Below, piece after piece: positions 8,438 to 17,410 of a DNA stretch of 64,000 nucleotides (positions are counted from its first letter, which is position 1; every line of letters begins with the position of its first letter). The notes under the pieces are model-generated. The model worked only from the letters and a program-made list of their open reading frames with translations, did not search any database and was not told the DNA's origin. Origin of the DNA: Desulfomicrobium sp. UBA5193 (GTDB lineage Bacteria; Desulfobacterota; Desulfovibrionia; Desulfovibrionales; Desulfomicrobiaceae); NCBI GenBank assembly GCA_002412965.1, contig DHWB01000002.1, positions 1-64,000 on the forward strand, read 5' to 3'. A program made the position numbers and the translations under genes.

Positions 8438-10321
8438 TCAGGCCCCCCCCGGATTCGCATCAACAGCAGGAGAATATTCGGGCACCAGCGTCTCAAGCTC
8501 TCGCCGCACCCCATCCACATCAAAATGACGCGCCGCCTCGAACAACGCATCCAGCGTCTCATCCTGACCGACGGCGTCCCTGCCTGAACGGAGCACCATG
8601 ATCTTGTCATGCCCGGTTTCGAGCACGTCCTCTCCTGCGGTGATGAGCTCCTCGTACAGCTTTTCGCCGGGTCGCAGGCCCGTGAACTTGATCTCTATTT
8701 CGGCCGGATCCTTGCCCGACAGGATGATCAGATCCCGCGCCAGGTCCGCGATACGTACAGGCTTCCCCATCATCAGCACGAAAATCTCTCCGCCCCGGCC
8801 AAGAGCGCCTGCCTGAACGATGAGCTGGACCGCCTCGGGGATGGTCATGAAATAGCGGGTCACCTCCGGATGCGTGACCGTGACCGGTCCGCCGCGTTCG
8901 ATCTGGCTCCGGAACAGCGGGATGACCGAACCAGAGGACCCGAGCACGTTTCCGAACCGCACGGCCATGAACGTCGTCTTCCCGCCCTGAAACCCATGCA
9001 TGAGCAGCTCCGCCACGCGCTTGGACGCGCCCATGACATTGGTCGGACGCACGGCCTTGTCCGTGGAGACGAGCACGAAACGCTGGACGCCGTGCCGGGC
9101 GGAGGCTTCCATGACCGTGCGCGACCCGACGATATTGTTGGTCACGGCCTGCCAGGGATTACATTCAAGCATGGGCACATGCTTGTATGCGGCGGCATGA
9201 AAGACGACCTGCGGCTGATGGGTTTGAAAAACGGACTCCACCAGGGCCGCGTCCTGCACTTGCCCCAGCACCGTTATATAGCGGGTAAAGCCCCGCTGGT
9301 GCAGGAGCTCCATTTCAATGGAATACAGATTCTCTTCACCGGCGTCGAAAAGAACGAGCATGCGCGGCTCAAAACGGATGATCTGACGGCAGAGCTCTGA
9401 GCCGATGGAGCCGCCCGCTCCGGTCACCAGCACGACCTTGCTCTGAAGATAGCCCTTTATCTCCTCCTCATCCATGTGCACTTCCTCGCGTCCCAGCAGG
9501 TCTTCATAGCGCACATCGCGCAGAGCCTTGACCGAGACCTTTCCGCTGACGATATCCTTCAAGGCCGGGAGCTTCTTGATGCGAATCTGGGCCGCTTCGC
9601 AGGCGTCGAGCACCTGCCGCAGGCGTCCACCCGTTTGCCCGGCGTTGACCAGGACTTCCTCGGCGCGGGTCATGGCGGCAACGCCGACCAGTGTCGCAAG
9701 GGGGCCATAGACGGGTAAATCATGGATCTTGCGGCCGATGCGGGCGGGGTCGTCATCCACAAACCCGACCAGGCACAGGCCGGAATCGCGAACATCCAGA
9801 ATTTCCTTGGCGATGCGCGCACCATCGGCATCGGCGCCAACGATCAGCGCCCTGATGCCGGACACGGGCGTGCAGAGTCTTTCGGGCAGGAAGGCGGACA
9901 GCCAATCCCCCGGATGTGATGAAATCTCATACAGAGAGCGAATGAGCACCCTGGCTCCGCAGGCGAAAACAAAGGCCAGAAGAGGATCGAGGATGAAGAC
10001 GGAGCGCGGGTGTCCCTGAAAGTGCGCGGTAAAGGCGACATAGAGGACGAGCGTGATCTCGGCCATGAAGACTGCCCGCCCAATCTTCCACAGATCAGAA
10101 AGGCCGGTGTAGCGCCACATGCCCCGGTACAGGCCGGACACCCAGAAGAAGGCCACTTTAAGGCCAACGGCAGCGGGCATCATCCTCAGCATCTGGAGAA
10201 AGAATTCCGGAGAAATTTCGAACTCAAAGCGCAGACCATAAGCCAGAATCAGCGCCAGAGCAAAAAGCCCGCTCTCGCCAAGGAGCATAAGGTAGAGATT
10301 TTTGTTGCACCAAAAATTCAT
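8438..10321 (-). CDS. pglF: Membrane-bound UDP-sugar 4,6-dehydratase (PglF/WbpM/FlaA1 family)
   Basis: 627-residue protein with four hydrophobic helices in the first 140 residues, a Rossmann-like CoA/NAD domain (LIVGADADGARIAKEI), and a C-terminal extended-SDR dehydratase beginning VTGAGGSIGSELCRQI near residue 295. The architecture and length match Campylobacter PglF and Pseudomonas WbpM, which convert UDP-GlcNAc to UDP-4-keto-6-deoxy-GlcNAc. The start overlaps the aminotransferase stop by 4 bases. Because the aminotransferase, acetyltransferase, phosphoglycosyl transferase and oligosaccharyltransferase follow upstream in the same run, it most likely makes the precursor of a bacillosamine-type sugar. 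A WbpM role in another glycan cannot be excluded. Confidence 0.9.
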   Translation of the reverse strand: MNFWCNKNLYLMLLGESGLFALALILAYGLRFEFEISPEFFLQMLRMMPAAVGLKVAFFWVSGLYRGMWRYTGLSDLWKIGRAVFMAEITLVLYVAFTAHFQGHPRSVFILDPLLAFVFACGARVLIRSLYEISSHPGDWLSAFLPERLCTPVSGIRALIVGADADGARIAKEILDVRDSGLCLVGFVDDDPARIGRKIHDLPVYGPLATLVGVAAMTRAEEVLVNAGQTGGRLRQVLDACEAAQIRIKKLPALKDIVSGKVSVKALRDVRYEDLLGREEVHMDEEEIKGYLQSKVVLVTGAGGSIGSELCRQIIRFEPRMLVLFDAGEENLYSIEMELLHQRGFTRYITVLGQVQDAALVESVFQTHQPQVVFHAAAYKHVPMLECNPWQAVTNNIVGSRTVMEASARHGVQRFVLVSTDKAVRPTNVMGASKRVAELLMHGFQGGKTTFMAVRFGNVLGSSGSVIPLFRSQIERGGPVTVTHPEVTRYFMTIPEAVQLIVQAGALGRGGEIFVLMMGKPVRIADLARDLIILSGKDPAEIEIKFTGLRPGEKLYEELITAGEDVLETGHDKIMVLRSGRDAVGQDETLDALFEAARHFDVDGVRRELETLVPEYSPAVDANPGGA

Positions 10322-11511
10322 TGTGTGTTGCTCGGAGTTGCACTTCGCATGGCTTTTCTTAAAACATCACCGACCACCACTGCATAGGCTTCAAGATCTT
10401 CGGGAGAAATTGTCGGGTGCACGAGCAAGAGAATACTTCTTTGGCCCAAATCATAGGCAACAGACAAACTTGTAGCAGGGCCCAGCCCGATTCGCACAAA
10501 AGCCTGTTCGCGGTAGATCTCAGGGCAGATACCTGCCAAGCAAGGCATTCCTTGCGCGTTGATCTCAGCGACAATCCGGTCCCGATTCCAATCTTCGCGA
10601 AACCCAGCGGCATCCAACGTCAGGTAAAATTTATAGTAGGAATGAAAAAAATCCTTTCCAGGCTCGGATACTTTCACCCAAGGCAGTGAGGACAACCTCC
10701 GCACCAAATACTCTGCATTTTTCCTGCGTAAACAAACCCAGGTATCGAGCTTCCCGAGCTGAATACGCCCGATAGCCGCTTGCATTTCAGTCATCCGCCA
10801 ATTGGAGCCAAAGGATTCGTGCAACCAGCGAAAGCCCGCCGGTTGTTCCCTGCTGTATACTGCGTCCCAACTCTTGCCGTGATCCTTGTATGCCCAGGCG
10901 CGTTTCCAGGCATGCTCATCATCCAAAAGGAGCATGCCTCCTTCGCCGCCAGTAGTGATGATCTTGTCCTGACAAAAGGAAAATGCAGCAGCGAGGCCGA
11001 AAGAGCCCACAGGCATCCCCTTGTACCGGGCACCATGGGCCTGGGCGCAGTCCTCAATGACGACAAGATCGTGCTTGCGGGCCAATTCCATGATGGGGTC
11101 CATGTCACACGGCCACCCAACCAAATGCACGCAGATGATTGCCTTTGTCCGGGGAGTGAGAACCCGGGCAATGGTTTCCGCCGTGATGTTCCGAGAAAAG
11201 GGATCTACATCGGCCAAAACAGGCACCGCCCCCCTAGCAACGGCGCAGCTGGCTGAAGCGATGAAGGACCAGCAGGTTGTCACGACTTCATCACCCGGCC
11301 CAACACCAAAAGCGTGCAAGGCCAACTCCAGCGCCAAGGTGCCATTGGCCAAGGCTATTCCATGCCTGCGACCAACATATGCTGCGTATTCAGTTTCGAA
11401 CAGACGGCACTCGTCTCCCGTCCAATAATTGACTTTCCCGGATTGAAGCACACGCCGCACGGCCTCTTGTTCGTCAACATCGAAGAAAGGCCAAGGAGCT
11501 AAATATTTCAT
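10318..11511 (-). CDS. pglE: DegT/DnrJ/EryC1/StrS aminotransferase, PglE-like
   Basis: 397-residue PLP enzyme of the sugar aminotransferase family. The PLP-binding lysine region reads FSFCQDKIITTGGEGG and the IEDCAQAHGA aspartate motif is present. The ATG at 11511 (MKYLAPWPFFDVDEQE) is taken as start; an upstream in-frame extension of 38 residues lacks homology-like content. It is coupled to the dehydratase gene by a 4-base overlap, so the two probably act in sequence: 4-keto sugar, then 4-amino sugar. Together they match PglF-PglE of the Campylobacter N-glycosylation pathway. Confidence 0.9.
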   Translation of the reverse strand: MKYLAPWPFFDVDEQEAVRRVLQSGKVNYWTGDECRLFETEYAAYVGRRHGIALANGTLALELALHAFGVGPGDEVVTTCWSFIASASCAVARGAVPVLADVDPFSRNITAETIARVLTPRTKAIICVHLVGWPCDMDPIMELARKHDLVVIEDCAQAHGARYKGMPVGSFGLAAAFSFCQDKIITTGGEGGMLLLDDEHAWKRAWAYKDHGKSWDAVYSREQPAGFRWLHESFGSNWRMTEMQAAIGRIQLGKLDTWVCLRRKNAEYLVRRLSSLPWVKVSEPGKDFFHSYYKFYLTLDAAGFREDWNRDRIVAEINAQGMPCLAGICPEIYREQAFVRIGLGPATSLSVAYDLGQRSILLLVHPTISPEDLEAYAVVVGDVLRKAMRSATPSNTQ

Positions 11512-11642
11512 GTGTTGTCGAATATCTTTAGAATATTGATGTTTTGATAACCTTAAAAATTTCCTAACCAATTCAGTCGAAGCGCAATGGCACAAAGTGC
11601 AGACAAGCAGAAACACACACCCCAATCAAGAAACGCCACTTC

Positions 11643-12680
11643 TTATCGAAACGCCTTACAATGATGCAAATCAACCATACAACCAGCCCAGGAAAGACCA
11701 ACTCCAAAACCAACTAACATAAATTTGCGGAACGAAATATCAGAATGAGAAAAAAGAATGTCACATAATGCTATCGGCACAGAATTAGAAACCGTATTTG
11801 CATACTCTGAAACGTTATTCCAAAAAAAACAATCTTGCAAACCGCATTTTTGCTGAAGATACTCTAAAATAAATTTATTAGCCTGATGAAAAACAAAATA
11901 ATTCACATCTTTTCGATGCAAGCATGTCTTATCCAAAACATCTTCTAAAATAGATGGAACAACATCAAGAGCGAATTCACTTATCGCAGAACCATTCATA
12001 TATATATTTCTATTAGTACGAAAATTTCCGTACTTATCAACCACGTTCTCAACAGCGGTAGAATCATATGGGTGCCGAGCACCTCCGACTGGAACTATAA
12101 GATTGTTTCCACCAGACCCGTCAGTGCCAAAAGAAAATCCGTACATCCCATATTGATCTTTATCCGCATCAAATTTATCGATAAGTGTTGCCGTGGCGGC
12201 ATCTCCAAATAGAGTAGCCACTGAGCCGTCTTGAGGGTGAAGATACTTAGAATAGGTTTCCGATGTCAGCAAGAGCACTCGTTTTGCCTGCCCGGTTTCC
12301 ACAAGTCCCTTTGCCAAGCTCAATCCATAGATGTAACCGGAACAACCAAGGTTGAAATCTAGCGCCCCACAAGACCGAGAAAGTCCGAGTCGATCTTGAA
12401 TGAGGCAGGCCGTTGTTGGCAAAAAATAATCAGGAGATTGCGTGCATAGCAGCACAAAATCGACAGTCGCCCTATCTATACCTTGGAGAAAGATTTTTTC
12501 AGCAGCCTTGACAGCAAGATCTGCCGCGGTCTCCCCCATAGTCACCACATGACGGCGACGGATACCTGTTTTTCTGGTAAGTCTATTCACCTCACACTCT
12601 ACGACGAGTTCAGGCAAATAATATGCAATATTCGTAATATATGCCGCTGAATGCATTCCAGTATCCCCATCGCCATTCAT
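11643..12680 (-). CDS. 3-oxoacyl-ACP synthase III-like condensing enzyme (FabH family)
   Basis: 345-residue thiolase-fold enzyme that would condense an acyl-CoA starter with malonyl-ACP. All three KAS III catalytic residues are visible: Cys113 in LGCSGYIYGL, His265 in FHQAN and Asn295 in YANTVSNS. The start overlaps the SDR stop by 4 bases. It is not in a fatty-acid synthesis operon; it lies with an SDR reductase and an acyl carrier protein between pglE-like and pglD-like genes. The three together could make a short 3-hydroxyacyl-ACP, and viosamine-modification genes of Pseudomonas syringae offer a precedent for KAS III plus reductase in glycan acylation. AT-rich compared with flanking pgl genes, which hints at separate acquisition. 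Confidence 0.9.
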   Translation of the reverse strand: MNGDGDTGMHSAAYITNIAYYLPELVVECEVNRLTRKTGIRRRHVVTMGETAADLAVKAAEKIFLQGIDRATVDFVLLCTQSPDYFLPTTACLIQDRLGLSRSCGALDFNLGCSGYIYGLSLAKGLVETGQAKRVLLLTSETYSKYLHPQDGSVATLFGDAATATLIDKFDADKDQYGMYGFSFGTDGSGGNNLIVPVGGARHPYDSTAVENVVDKYGNFRTNRNIYMNGSAISEFALDVVPSILEDVLDKTCLHRKDVNYFVFHQANKFILEYLQQKCGLQDCFFWNNVSEYANTVSNSVPIALCDILFSHSDISFRKFMLVGFGVGLSWAGCMVDLHHCKAFR

Positions 12681-13423
12681 GCCAAATAGCCACCGTCAAC
12701 AACGATATCAGTCCCTGTCATCCAGCTTGTCCGGTCACTCAACAAAAACAAAACAACCCCGCTTACGTCTTCAGGCTTCCCGCATCCGAGCAGATGCCGG
12801 TCTTCAACATTTTCAGTGTCCACAACCTGCGATATCTGGCCGGTCATTCCAGTCTTGACCCACCCAGGCGAAACACTGACAACGCGATGGCCCTTTGGAG
12901 CTACTTCCTTTGCAAGAACTTTAACAGCAGTCCTTACACCTGCCTTTGCAGCTGAATAAGCAAGCATTCCTTTTTCCCCTGTTGAGGCGCTCACAGAGGA
13001 GATCAGCACACTGGATGTTCCTTTTTCTGAGTATTTTACCTTTGTCACTATCTGAACTAATTTCACCGCACTCCACAAGCTTACTTCCAATATACGTTGA
13101 GCCAAAACAGGATCAAAAACTTTTAACGGCGTCAAACCAGAAATTCCAGCTGCATGAACACAACCATTCAATTTTCCGCATCGTGCTACAAACGAGCTTA
13201 TCGCGGTTTCCAAATCTGAAAATATTGTAACATCACATTGAACTGCGAAAATTTTGTCTGGAAACTGTGATTGAATAGCAGCCAGAGCGTCTGTTCTCCG
13301 CCCTATCCCGAGAACCATGGCTCCTGCTTCTGCTAAATCAAGCGCAATCTGCCGGCCAATCCCAGAGGAAGCACCTGTGACTACAATATTTTTTCCGCTG
13401 AAGTCGAACTTAACCTGACTCAT
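12677..13423 (-). CDS. Short-chain dehydrogenase/reductase, FabG-like
   Basis: 248-residue classical SDR. The cofactor motif TGASSGIG is at residues 17-24, the catalytic serine in LISSVSAS near 143, and YSAAK at 156-160. The NADPH-type glycine motif and length resemble 3-oxoacyl-ACP reductases. It is coupled by a 4-base overlap to the KAS III-like gene and follows the acyl carrier protein gene. It probably reduces the beta-keto group of the acyl chain on that carrier. A sugar-modifying SDR is an alternative, but the company of KAS III and ACP makes the acyl role more likely. Confidence 0.88.
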   Translation of the reverse strand: MSQVKFDFSGKNIVVTGASSGIGRQIALDLAEAGAMVLGIGRRTDALAAIQSQFPDKIFAVQCDVTIFSDLETAISSFVARCGKLNGCVHAAGISGLTPLKVFDPVLAQRILEVSLWSAVKLVQIVTKVKYSEKGTSSVLISSVSASTGEKGMLAYSAAKAGVRTAVKVLAKEVAPKGHRVVSVSPGWVKTGMTGQISQVVDTENVEDRHLLGCGKPEDVSGVVLFLLSDRTSWMTGTDIVVDGGYLA

Positions 13424-13546
13424 GATTTCACTGGTGGAAAAAGTACTGTCAGAAAAAGAACCAGAATTCTAAACAAATATACACTGTACATAGTATTGAA
13501 CATGAATTTTTCCTCAAACTTCAGCCATTATGGCCACGATATCAAC

Positions 13547-13759
13547 TCATTGCAACAAAAGAGCGTAAAGATCTCCTATCGTTCTGGCCTCTTTAACGTC
13601 TTCAGGAGAAACCCTCTTTCCATAGACAGCGTTTCCCATAGCTAAAAATGCAACAAAGCTCAAAGAATCCCACTCTTCGATATTCGATAGCAAAGTATCT
13701 GCAGAAATTTTAGCTTCAGTATCCAATAAATCAACCATTTTTTCAATAAAATCTTCCAC
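13547..13759 (-). CDS. Dedicated acyl carrier protein
   Basis: 70-residue acidic helical protein. The phosphopantetheine attachment site is Ser32 in EWDSLSFVAF, the DSL signature of carrier proteins, and the C-terminal RTIGDLYALL matches the fourth helix. It is distinct in context from the housekeeping ACP because it lies between the SDR/KAS III genes and a sugar N-acyltransferase gene, 21 bases downstream of the latter. It probably shuttles a specialised acyl chain onto a 4-amino sugar. Confidence 0.9.
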   Translation of the reverse strand: MEDFIEKMVDLLDTEAKISADTLLSNIEEWDSLSFVAFLAMGNAVYGKRVSPEDVKEARTIGDLYALLLQ

Positions 13760-13779
13760 ATCTTTCTCCTAAACTAAAA

Positions 13780-14418
13780 TTAAATGTCGTAAACTTTCAT
13801 AGCTGGAGACCCTACAGCGAGCACATTATTTTTTATTCTCTTGTAAACGACACTTCCAGCTCCAATTTTATTTCCAGAGCCAACTCTAGAACGAGGAAGC
13901 ATACTTGCGTGCGTTCCAAAAAAATTTCTATCACCGATTTTAGCATAACCCGTAATGTCACAATGAGGGCTCAAAATATTGAATGATCCGATTTGTACAT
14001 CATGACCAATTGTTGCTGCCACATTGAATAAATTACAATCTCCTAAAACAACACCGGGTCCAACAAATACATTATGACAAAAAATATTTCCACAGCCCAG
14101 TTTGACAGACGAACTGATCATTGCCGTAGACGCGATGAGTGTGAAAAATTCAACTCCTCGCGAAACAAAAAGTTCAAACAAACATTGGCGACTATCGGGG
14201 GATCCGATACCAATGACGACTCTGTCATTTGGCGCGAATGCATAATCATCATAATGCCCATGGAAATACTCAGACAATCCGTACTGATCAAGATTTTGAC
14301 TTTCCGCCAGAAATCCTCCAAACGCAAGAGCACTGTCTTGCCGAATTACTTCATGCAAATACAAATGACACTCCGCTGCAAAACCACCAGCACCGATTAT
14401 TATAACGTTTTTTTTCAC
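13780..14418 (-). CDS. pglD: Sugar N-acyltransferase, PglD/NeuD type
   Basis: 212-residue protein with an N-terminal Rossmann-like sugar-binding part (IIIGAGGFAAE) and a C-terminal left-handed beta-helix of hexapeptide repeats. The catalytic base is the histidine in AATIGHDVQIG. In Campylobacter, PglD transfers acetate from acetyl-CoA to the C4 amine of UDP-4-amino-GlcNAc. Here the gene sits beside its own ACP, reductase and KAS III, so the donor may be an acyl-ACP instead. The adjoining gene downstream in reading order is the ACP. Confidence 0.88.
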   Translation of the reverse strand: MKKNVIIIGAGGFAAECHLYLHEVIRQDSALAFGGFLAESQNLDQYGLSEYFHGHYDDYAFAPNDRVVIGIGSPDSRQCLFELFVSRGVEFFTLIASTAMISSSVKLGCGNIFCHNVFVGPGVVLGDCNLFNVAATIGHDVQIGSFNILSPHCDITGYAKIGDRNFFGTHASMLPRSRVGSGNKIGAGSVVYKRIKNNVLAVGSPAMKVYDI

Positions 14419-14455
14419 AAGACATCTACCTTATTTATCTCACTATATTATAAAT

Positions 14456-15046
14456 TTATTTTCCTGTAAATTTTGGCATGGTCGCATACCCATTTGCGCT
14501 TATACCCTCTTTTTTAAATACACTTTTTACAGTCATGAAAATAATTTTAATATCAAGACACACAGATCTATTCTCCACGTACCACACATCAAGCTTAAAC
14601 TTCTCTTCCCAACTCAATACATTACGACCATTGACTTGGGCCCAACCAGTGATTCCCGGGCGAACTTCATGACGCCTAGCCTGCTTTGGAGAATATAGAG
14701 GCAAGTATTCCATCAACAAGGGCCTTGGCCCTACGAGACTCATTTCGCCTTTAAGAACATTCCAAAGTTCGGGCAATTCATCCAAGGAGGTAGCCCGCAG
14801 AAATCGCCCAAAGGAGGTCAGTCTCTCCGCATCAGGCAACAACCGTCCAAACCTGTCTTTTTTGGCGCTCATGGTCCTGAATTTATACATCGTAAAAGGT
14901 TTGCCGTGCAAGCCAGGTCGTAGCTGCGAAAAAAAAGGCGGCCACCCCATTTTGAGCCAGACCAGGACTCCGATCACGACCACGAGAGGCAGCAGAACGC
15001 ACAATGCAACCGCTGAAACCATAACATCCATGAAACGCTTCATCAT
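14456..15046 (-). CDS. pglC: Phosphoglycosyl transferase, PglC type
   Basis: 196-residue monotopic membrane enzyme that transfers a phospho-sugar from UDP-sugar to undecaprenyl phosphate, starting glycan assembly. One N-terminal hydrophobic re-entrant segment is followed by the conserved catalytic region with the TSLDELPELWNVLKGEMS aspartate-glutamate pair and GPRPLL and PGITGWAQVNGRN motifs. Length matches small PGTs such as Campylobacter PglC. Its ATG overlaps the stop of the oligosaccharyltransferase gene by 4 bases, which links priming enzyme and transferase tightly. Confidence 0.93.
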   Translation of the reverse strand: MMKRFMDVMVSAVALCVLLPLVVVIGVLVWLKMGWPPFFSQLRPGLHGKPFTMYKFRTMSAKKDRFGRLLPDAERLTSFGRFLRATSLDELPELWNVLKGEMSLVGPRPLLMEYLPLYSPKQARRHEVRPGITGWAQVNGRNVLSWEEKFKLDVWYVENRSVCLDIKIIFMTVKSVFKKEGISANGYATMPKFTGK

Positions 15047-17199
15047 TTGGCTCGGTAAACCCGGGTCCAGGGGAATTTGTCGTCCACAAGCTCAAAGTGG
15101 GGCTCGAAGGATTTCGTATTCCCAATGAGCATCTGAACCATCATGGATCTGTACATCTTGGAGTCCATCAGGAAAACCTGCTTGGAAAGCTGATTGATAA
15201 GTACATGCGCGTTCGCATTTTTTGGCCATTCGAATTGCCGAATTCCGCCTTGCTCCACCACGTCGATGGAATCGACGGGCACCTGTCTTTCATTGACCAG
15301 AATAGCTCCAGAAGTAGTATCAACCTTGACCTCCCCCCTTACCTGCTGAATCTTGCCTTGGGTGGCGGCTCCTGAAACCAGATCCCAGTTGCCGTAATAG
15401 CTGATCCAGCTGCCCAGACGCAGATTTTCCCAGGAGAGCACCAAGTATTGCGGCGGCAGGTCGATCGAGAAATTCTCTTCACCAGCAGCAAGATTGTCGA
15501 CAAAAGTGGTCGCCGCTGGCGCACCCATGAGTTCAAGTCCGGCTAAGGGGTTGGACCAGTAATATGCAGCCGTGTCTGGATTATCGGAATTTTTACGCTG
15601 AGCCTGAGTCACATACTTCATAAGCTGGCTAGCCTGGAGCGCTGAGTCGGTGCTGTGCACGCGGGCCAGCGGGTACAGCCACTTCCCGTCATGTGCCCCG
15701 CCATCTCCGAAGGTCAGACGTTCCGCGTAATACTGCCCTGCGTATCCGTAATCCCACCACTGCCAAAGTCTGGCGTCGGGGTCGACCCTGTCGCGCAAAT
15801 CCAAAAAAGTCTGGGCGTAGATTCTGGGCAAAACAGGGACCGGCTGCATCTGGCTCATCATGTCTCCCGCCGGCCAGAAGACGATACAACAAAGGGCAAG
15901 TTGCGCAATCCAGCGCCTCCCTTGCGATTGCCCGAGTAGCCGCATCAATTCTGCCACCCCAAAACCGAAGCCGACGCCAAGAGTAACCCCGCCGTACATG
16001 GCAAATCGGTTTCCAAGCTTCACGCTGGCTATACCCAGAACTAGAAAAGGTAAGAACACGAGGAGTTGCGGTTTGCGGACCACTGCAAAGACATACCCCA
16101 CCACACCAAAAGCAAACAAGGCAACATGGCCGGCAATACGCTCGGCCATAACGAACCACTGAAGATTCTGCGCCTCACGGACGCTTTGAACTATATCCGG
16201 TAACTGCAACGAACTGGCGTTACTTGCCATTTCTATGGGCTGAGTTTTTGCATAAGCAATAACCATATTGGAATAGGTGATCATCTTCGTATGCAGTTCA
16301 GTGTAGAAAAAAATCAGAATGGTGGCAAAAAGCAAAGCCAGCAATCCATAGTGCTGCTTGAAAAAAAACGGACGCAAAATCAAGGTCAGTGCCAGGGCAA
16401 ATGCCAGAGCCAAGCCAAGCAGACCACCGAAAGTCAGGGCATAGACCAATATCAAAACAGCCCACACATGCATCAACTGCCCTTTGGGGGCGAGCCCAAA
16501 ACCCAGCAGGGCTGACATGCCGAGCACAGCCAAAAGAATGCTGCCGCCCTGCGTATAGGTAAGAAAATTCAGCGCTCCACAAACTCCTGCCAGGAGCGCT
16601 AGTGAAACCGAAAGCTTGACATGAAGTTCGGACTCATCTGTCGACCTCTTCCAGTTCTGTCCAGTCTGGACAATCAACCAAGCGGTCAAGGCACATGCAA
16701 AAGACAGTGGAAAAAACAGGGCGAGAAGATCCGTGTCACAGAATCCCAACCGCGTGCGGACTAGGAACCCAATACTTGAACCTGACATGACTGCGAAAAT
16801 GACACCCGCTTCAGTCATGCGCATGAACCGCGCCAACAAACAGGCGGGCAACGCGAGCCAGGGCACGGTCAACACCGGCAGCCAAAAACCTATTGTCCCG
16901 AGTTGCAGTCCGGTTAATTGATGTATGAATCGGATGAGCCCCGCCAAGGCTGAATCGACATAACTGCCAATTCCCTTGGCTCCCGCCAGCCAAGCATAGG
17001 CGTCATGGGTAGCCATGAGCGGCTCGCCGTCAATAAACAAATGTTCCGCCTGCCAGTACTCCAGTTCTATCAGCCTAAGCGCCACGCCAAGCGTAAAAGC
17101 CAGGACAAAAGCAAAAAGAGCCTCCCCATTCGCAGGAACATCTAAAATTGTTCGAGAGGCGAGACTCGATTTTGATCGGCCAACTTCGACCTTACTCAT
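15043..17199 (-). CDS. pglB: Oligosaccharyltransferase of the STT3/PglB family
   Basis: 718-residue multi-spanning enzyme that moves a lipid-linked oligosaccharide onto asparagine in the periplasm. There are about 12 hydrophobic segments in the first 450 residues and a soluble C-terminal domain. Catalytic landmarks known from Campylobacter lari PglB are all present: Asp66 in THDAY, FCDTD at 153-157, the SVRE glutamate at residue 342 in external loop 5, and the acceptor-binding WWDYG at 481-485. Length is close to the 713 residues of PglB. It begins a coupled run with pglC; the 211-base space upstream holds a repeat element. Confidence 0.96.
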   Translation of the reverse strand: MSKVEVGRSKSSLASRTILDVPANGEALFAFVLAFTLGVALRLIELEYWQAEHLFIDGEPLMATHDAYAWLAGAKGIGSYVDSALAGLIRFIHQLTGLQLGTIGFWLPVLTVPWLALPACLLARFMRMTEAGVIFAVMSGSSIGFLVRTRLGFCDTDLLALFFPLSFACALTAWLIVQTGQNWKRSTDESELHVKLSVSLALLAGVCGALNFLTYTQGGSILLAVLGMSALLGFGLAPKGQLMHVWAVLILVYALTFGGLLGLALAFALALTLILRPFFFKQHYGLLALLFATILIFFYTELHTKMITYSNMVIAYAKTQPIEMASNASSLQLPDIVQSVREAQNLQWFVMAERIAGHVALFAFGVVGYVFAVVRKPQLLVFLPFLVLGIASVKLGNRFAMYGGVTLGVGFGFGVAELMRLLGQSQGRRWIAQLALCCIVFWPAGDMMSQMQPVPVLPRIYAQTFLDLRDRVDPDARLWQWWDYGYAGQYYAERLTFGDGGAHDGKWLYPLARVHSTDSALQASQLMKYVTQAQRKNSDNPDTAAYYWSNPLAGLELMGAPAATTFVDNLAAGEENFSIDLPPQYLVLSWENLRLGSWISYYGNWDLVSGAATQGKIQQVRGEVKVDTTSGAILVNERQVPVDSIDVVEQGGIRQFEWPKNANAHVLINQLSKQVFLMDSKMYRSMMVQMLIGNTKSFEPHFELVDDKFPWTRVYRAK

Positions 17200-17237
17200 G
17201 TAAACACTCCATGTATCTTAAAGCAAAGAAGCATTCT

Positions 17238-17372
17238 TGACGTCACTGCAAAATTGTCCCGAAAGAAGCATGGGTGTCGTTCCCGCGAAGGCGGGAATCC
17301 ATTCTTTTCAAATAGTTAAAAAGGCATGGATCCCCTTTTTCAAGGGGATGACGACTTTTTGCAGTGGTGTCA
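17238..17372. repeat. MITE- or BIME-like element with inverted ends
   Basis: The ends are imperfect inverted repeats: 17238-17258 (TGACGTCACTGCAAAATTGTC) against the complement of 17353-17372 (TGACACCACTGCAAAAAGTC). Between them are two outward/inward hairpin units, 17277-17302 (core tcccgc/gcggga) and 17326-17352 (core atcccc/ggggat), of the same type seen at 45.1 and 57.1 kb. It fills the space between the GT4 gene and pglB. No coding capacity. Confidence 0.65.
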
Positions 17373-17410
17373 TTCTTGATTGACCCAGATTGTAAAATCT
17401 ATCCTAGGCG

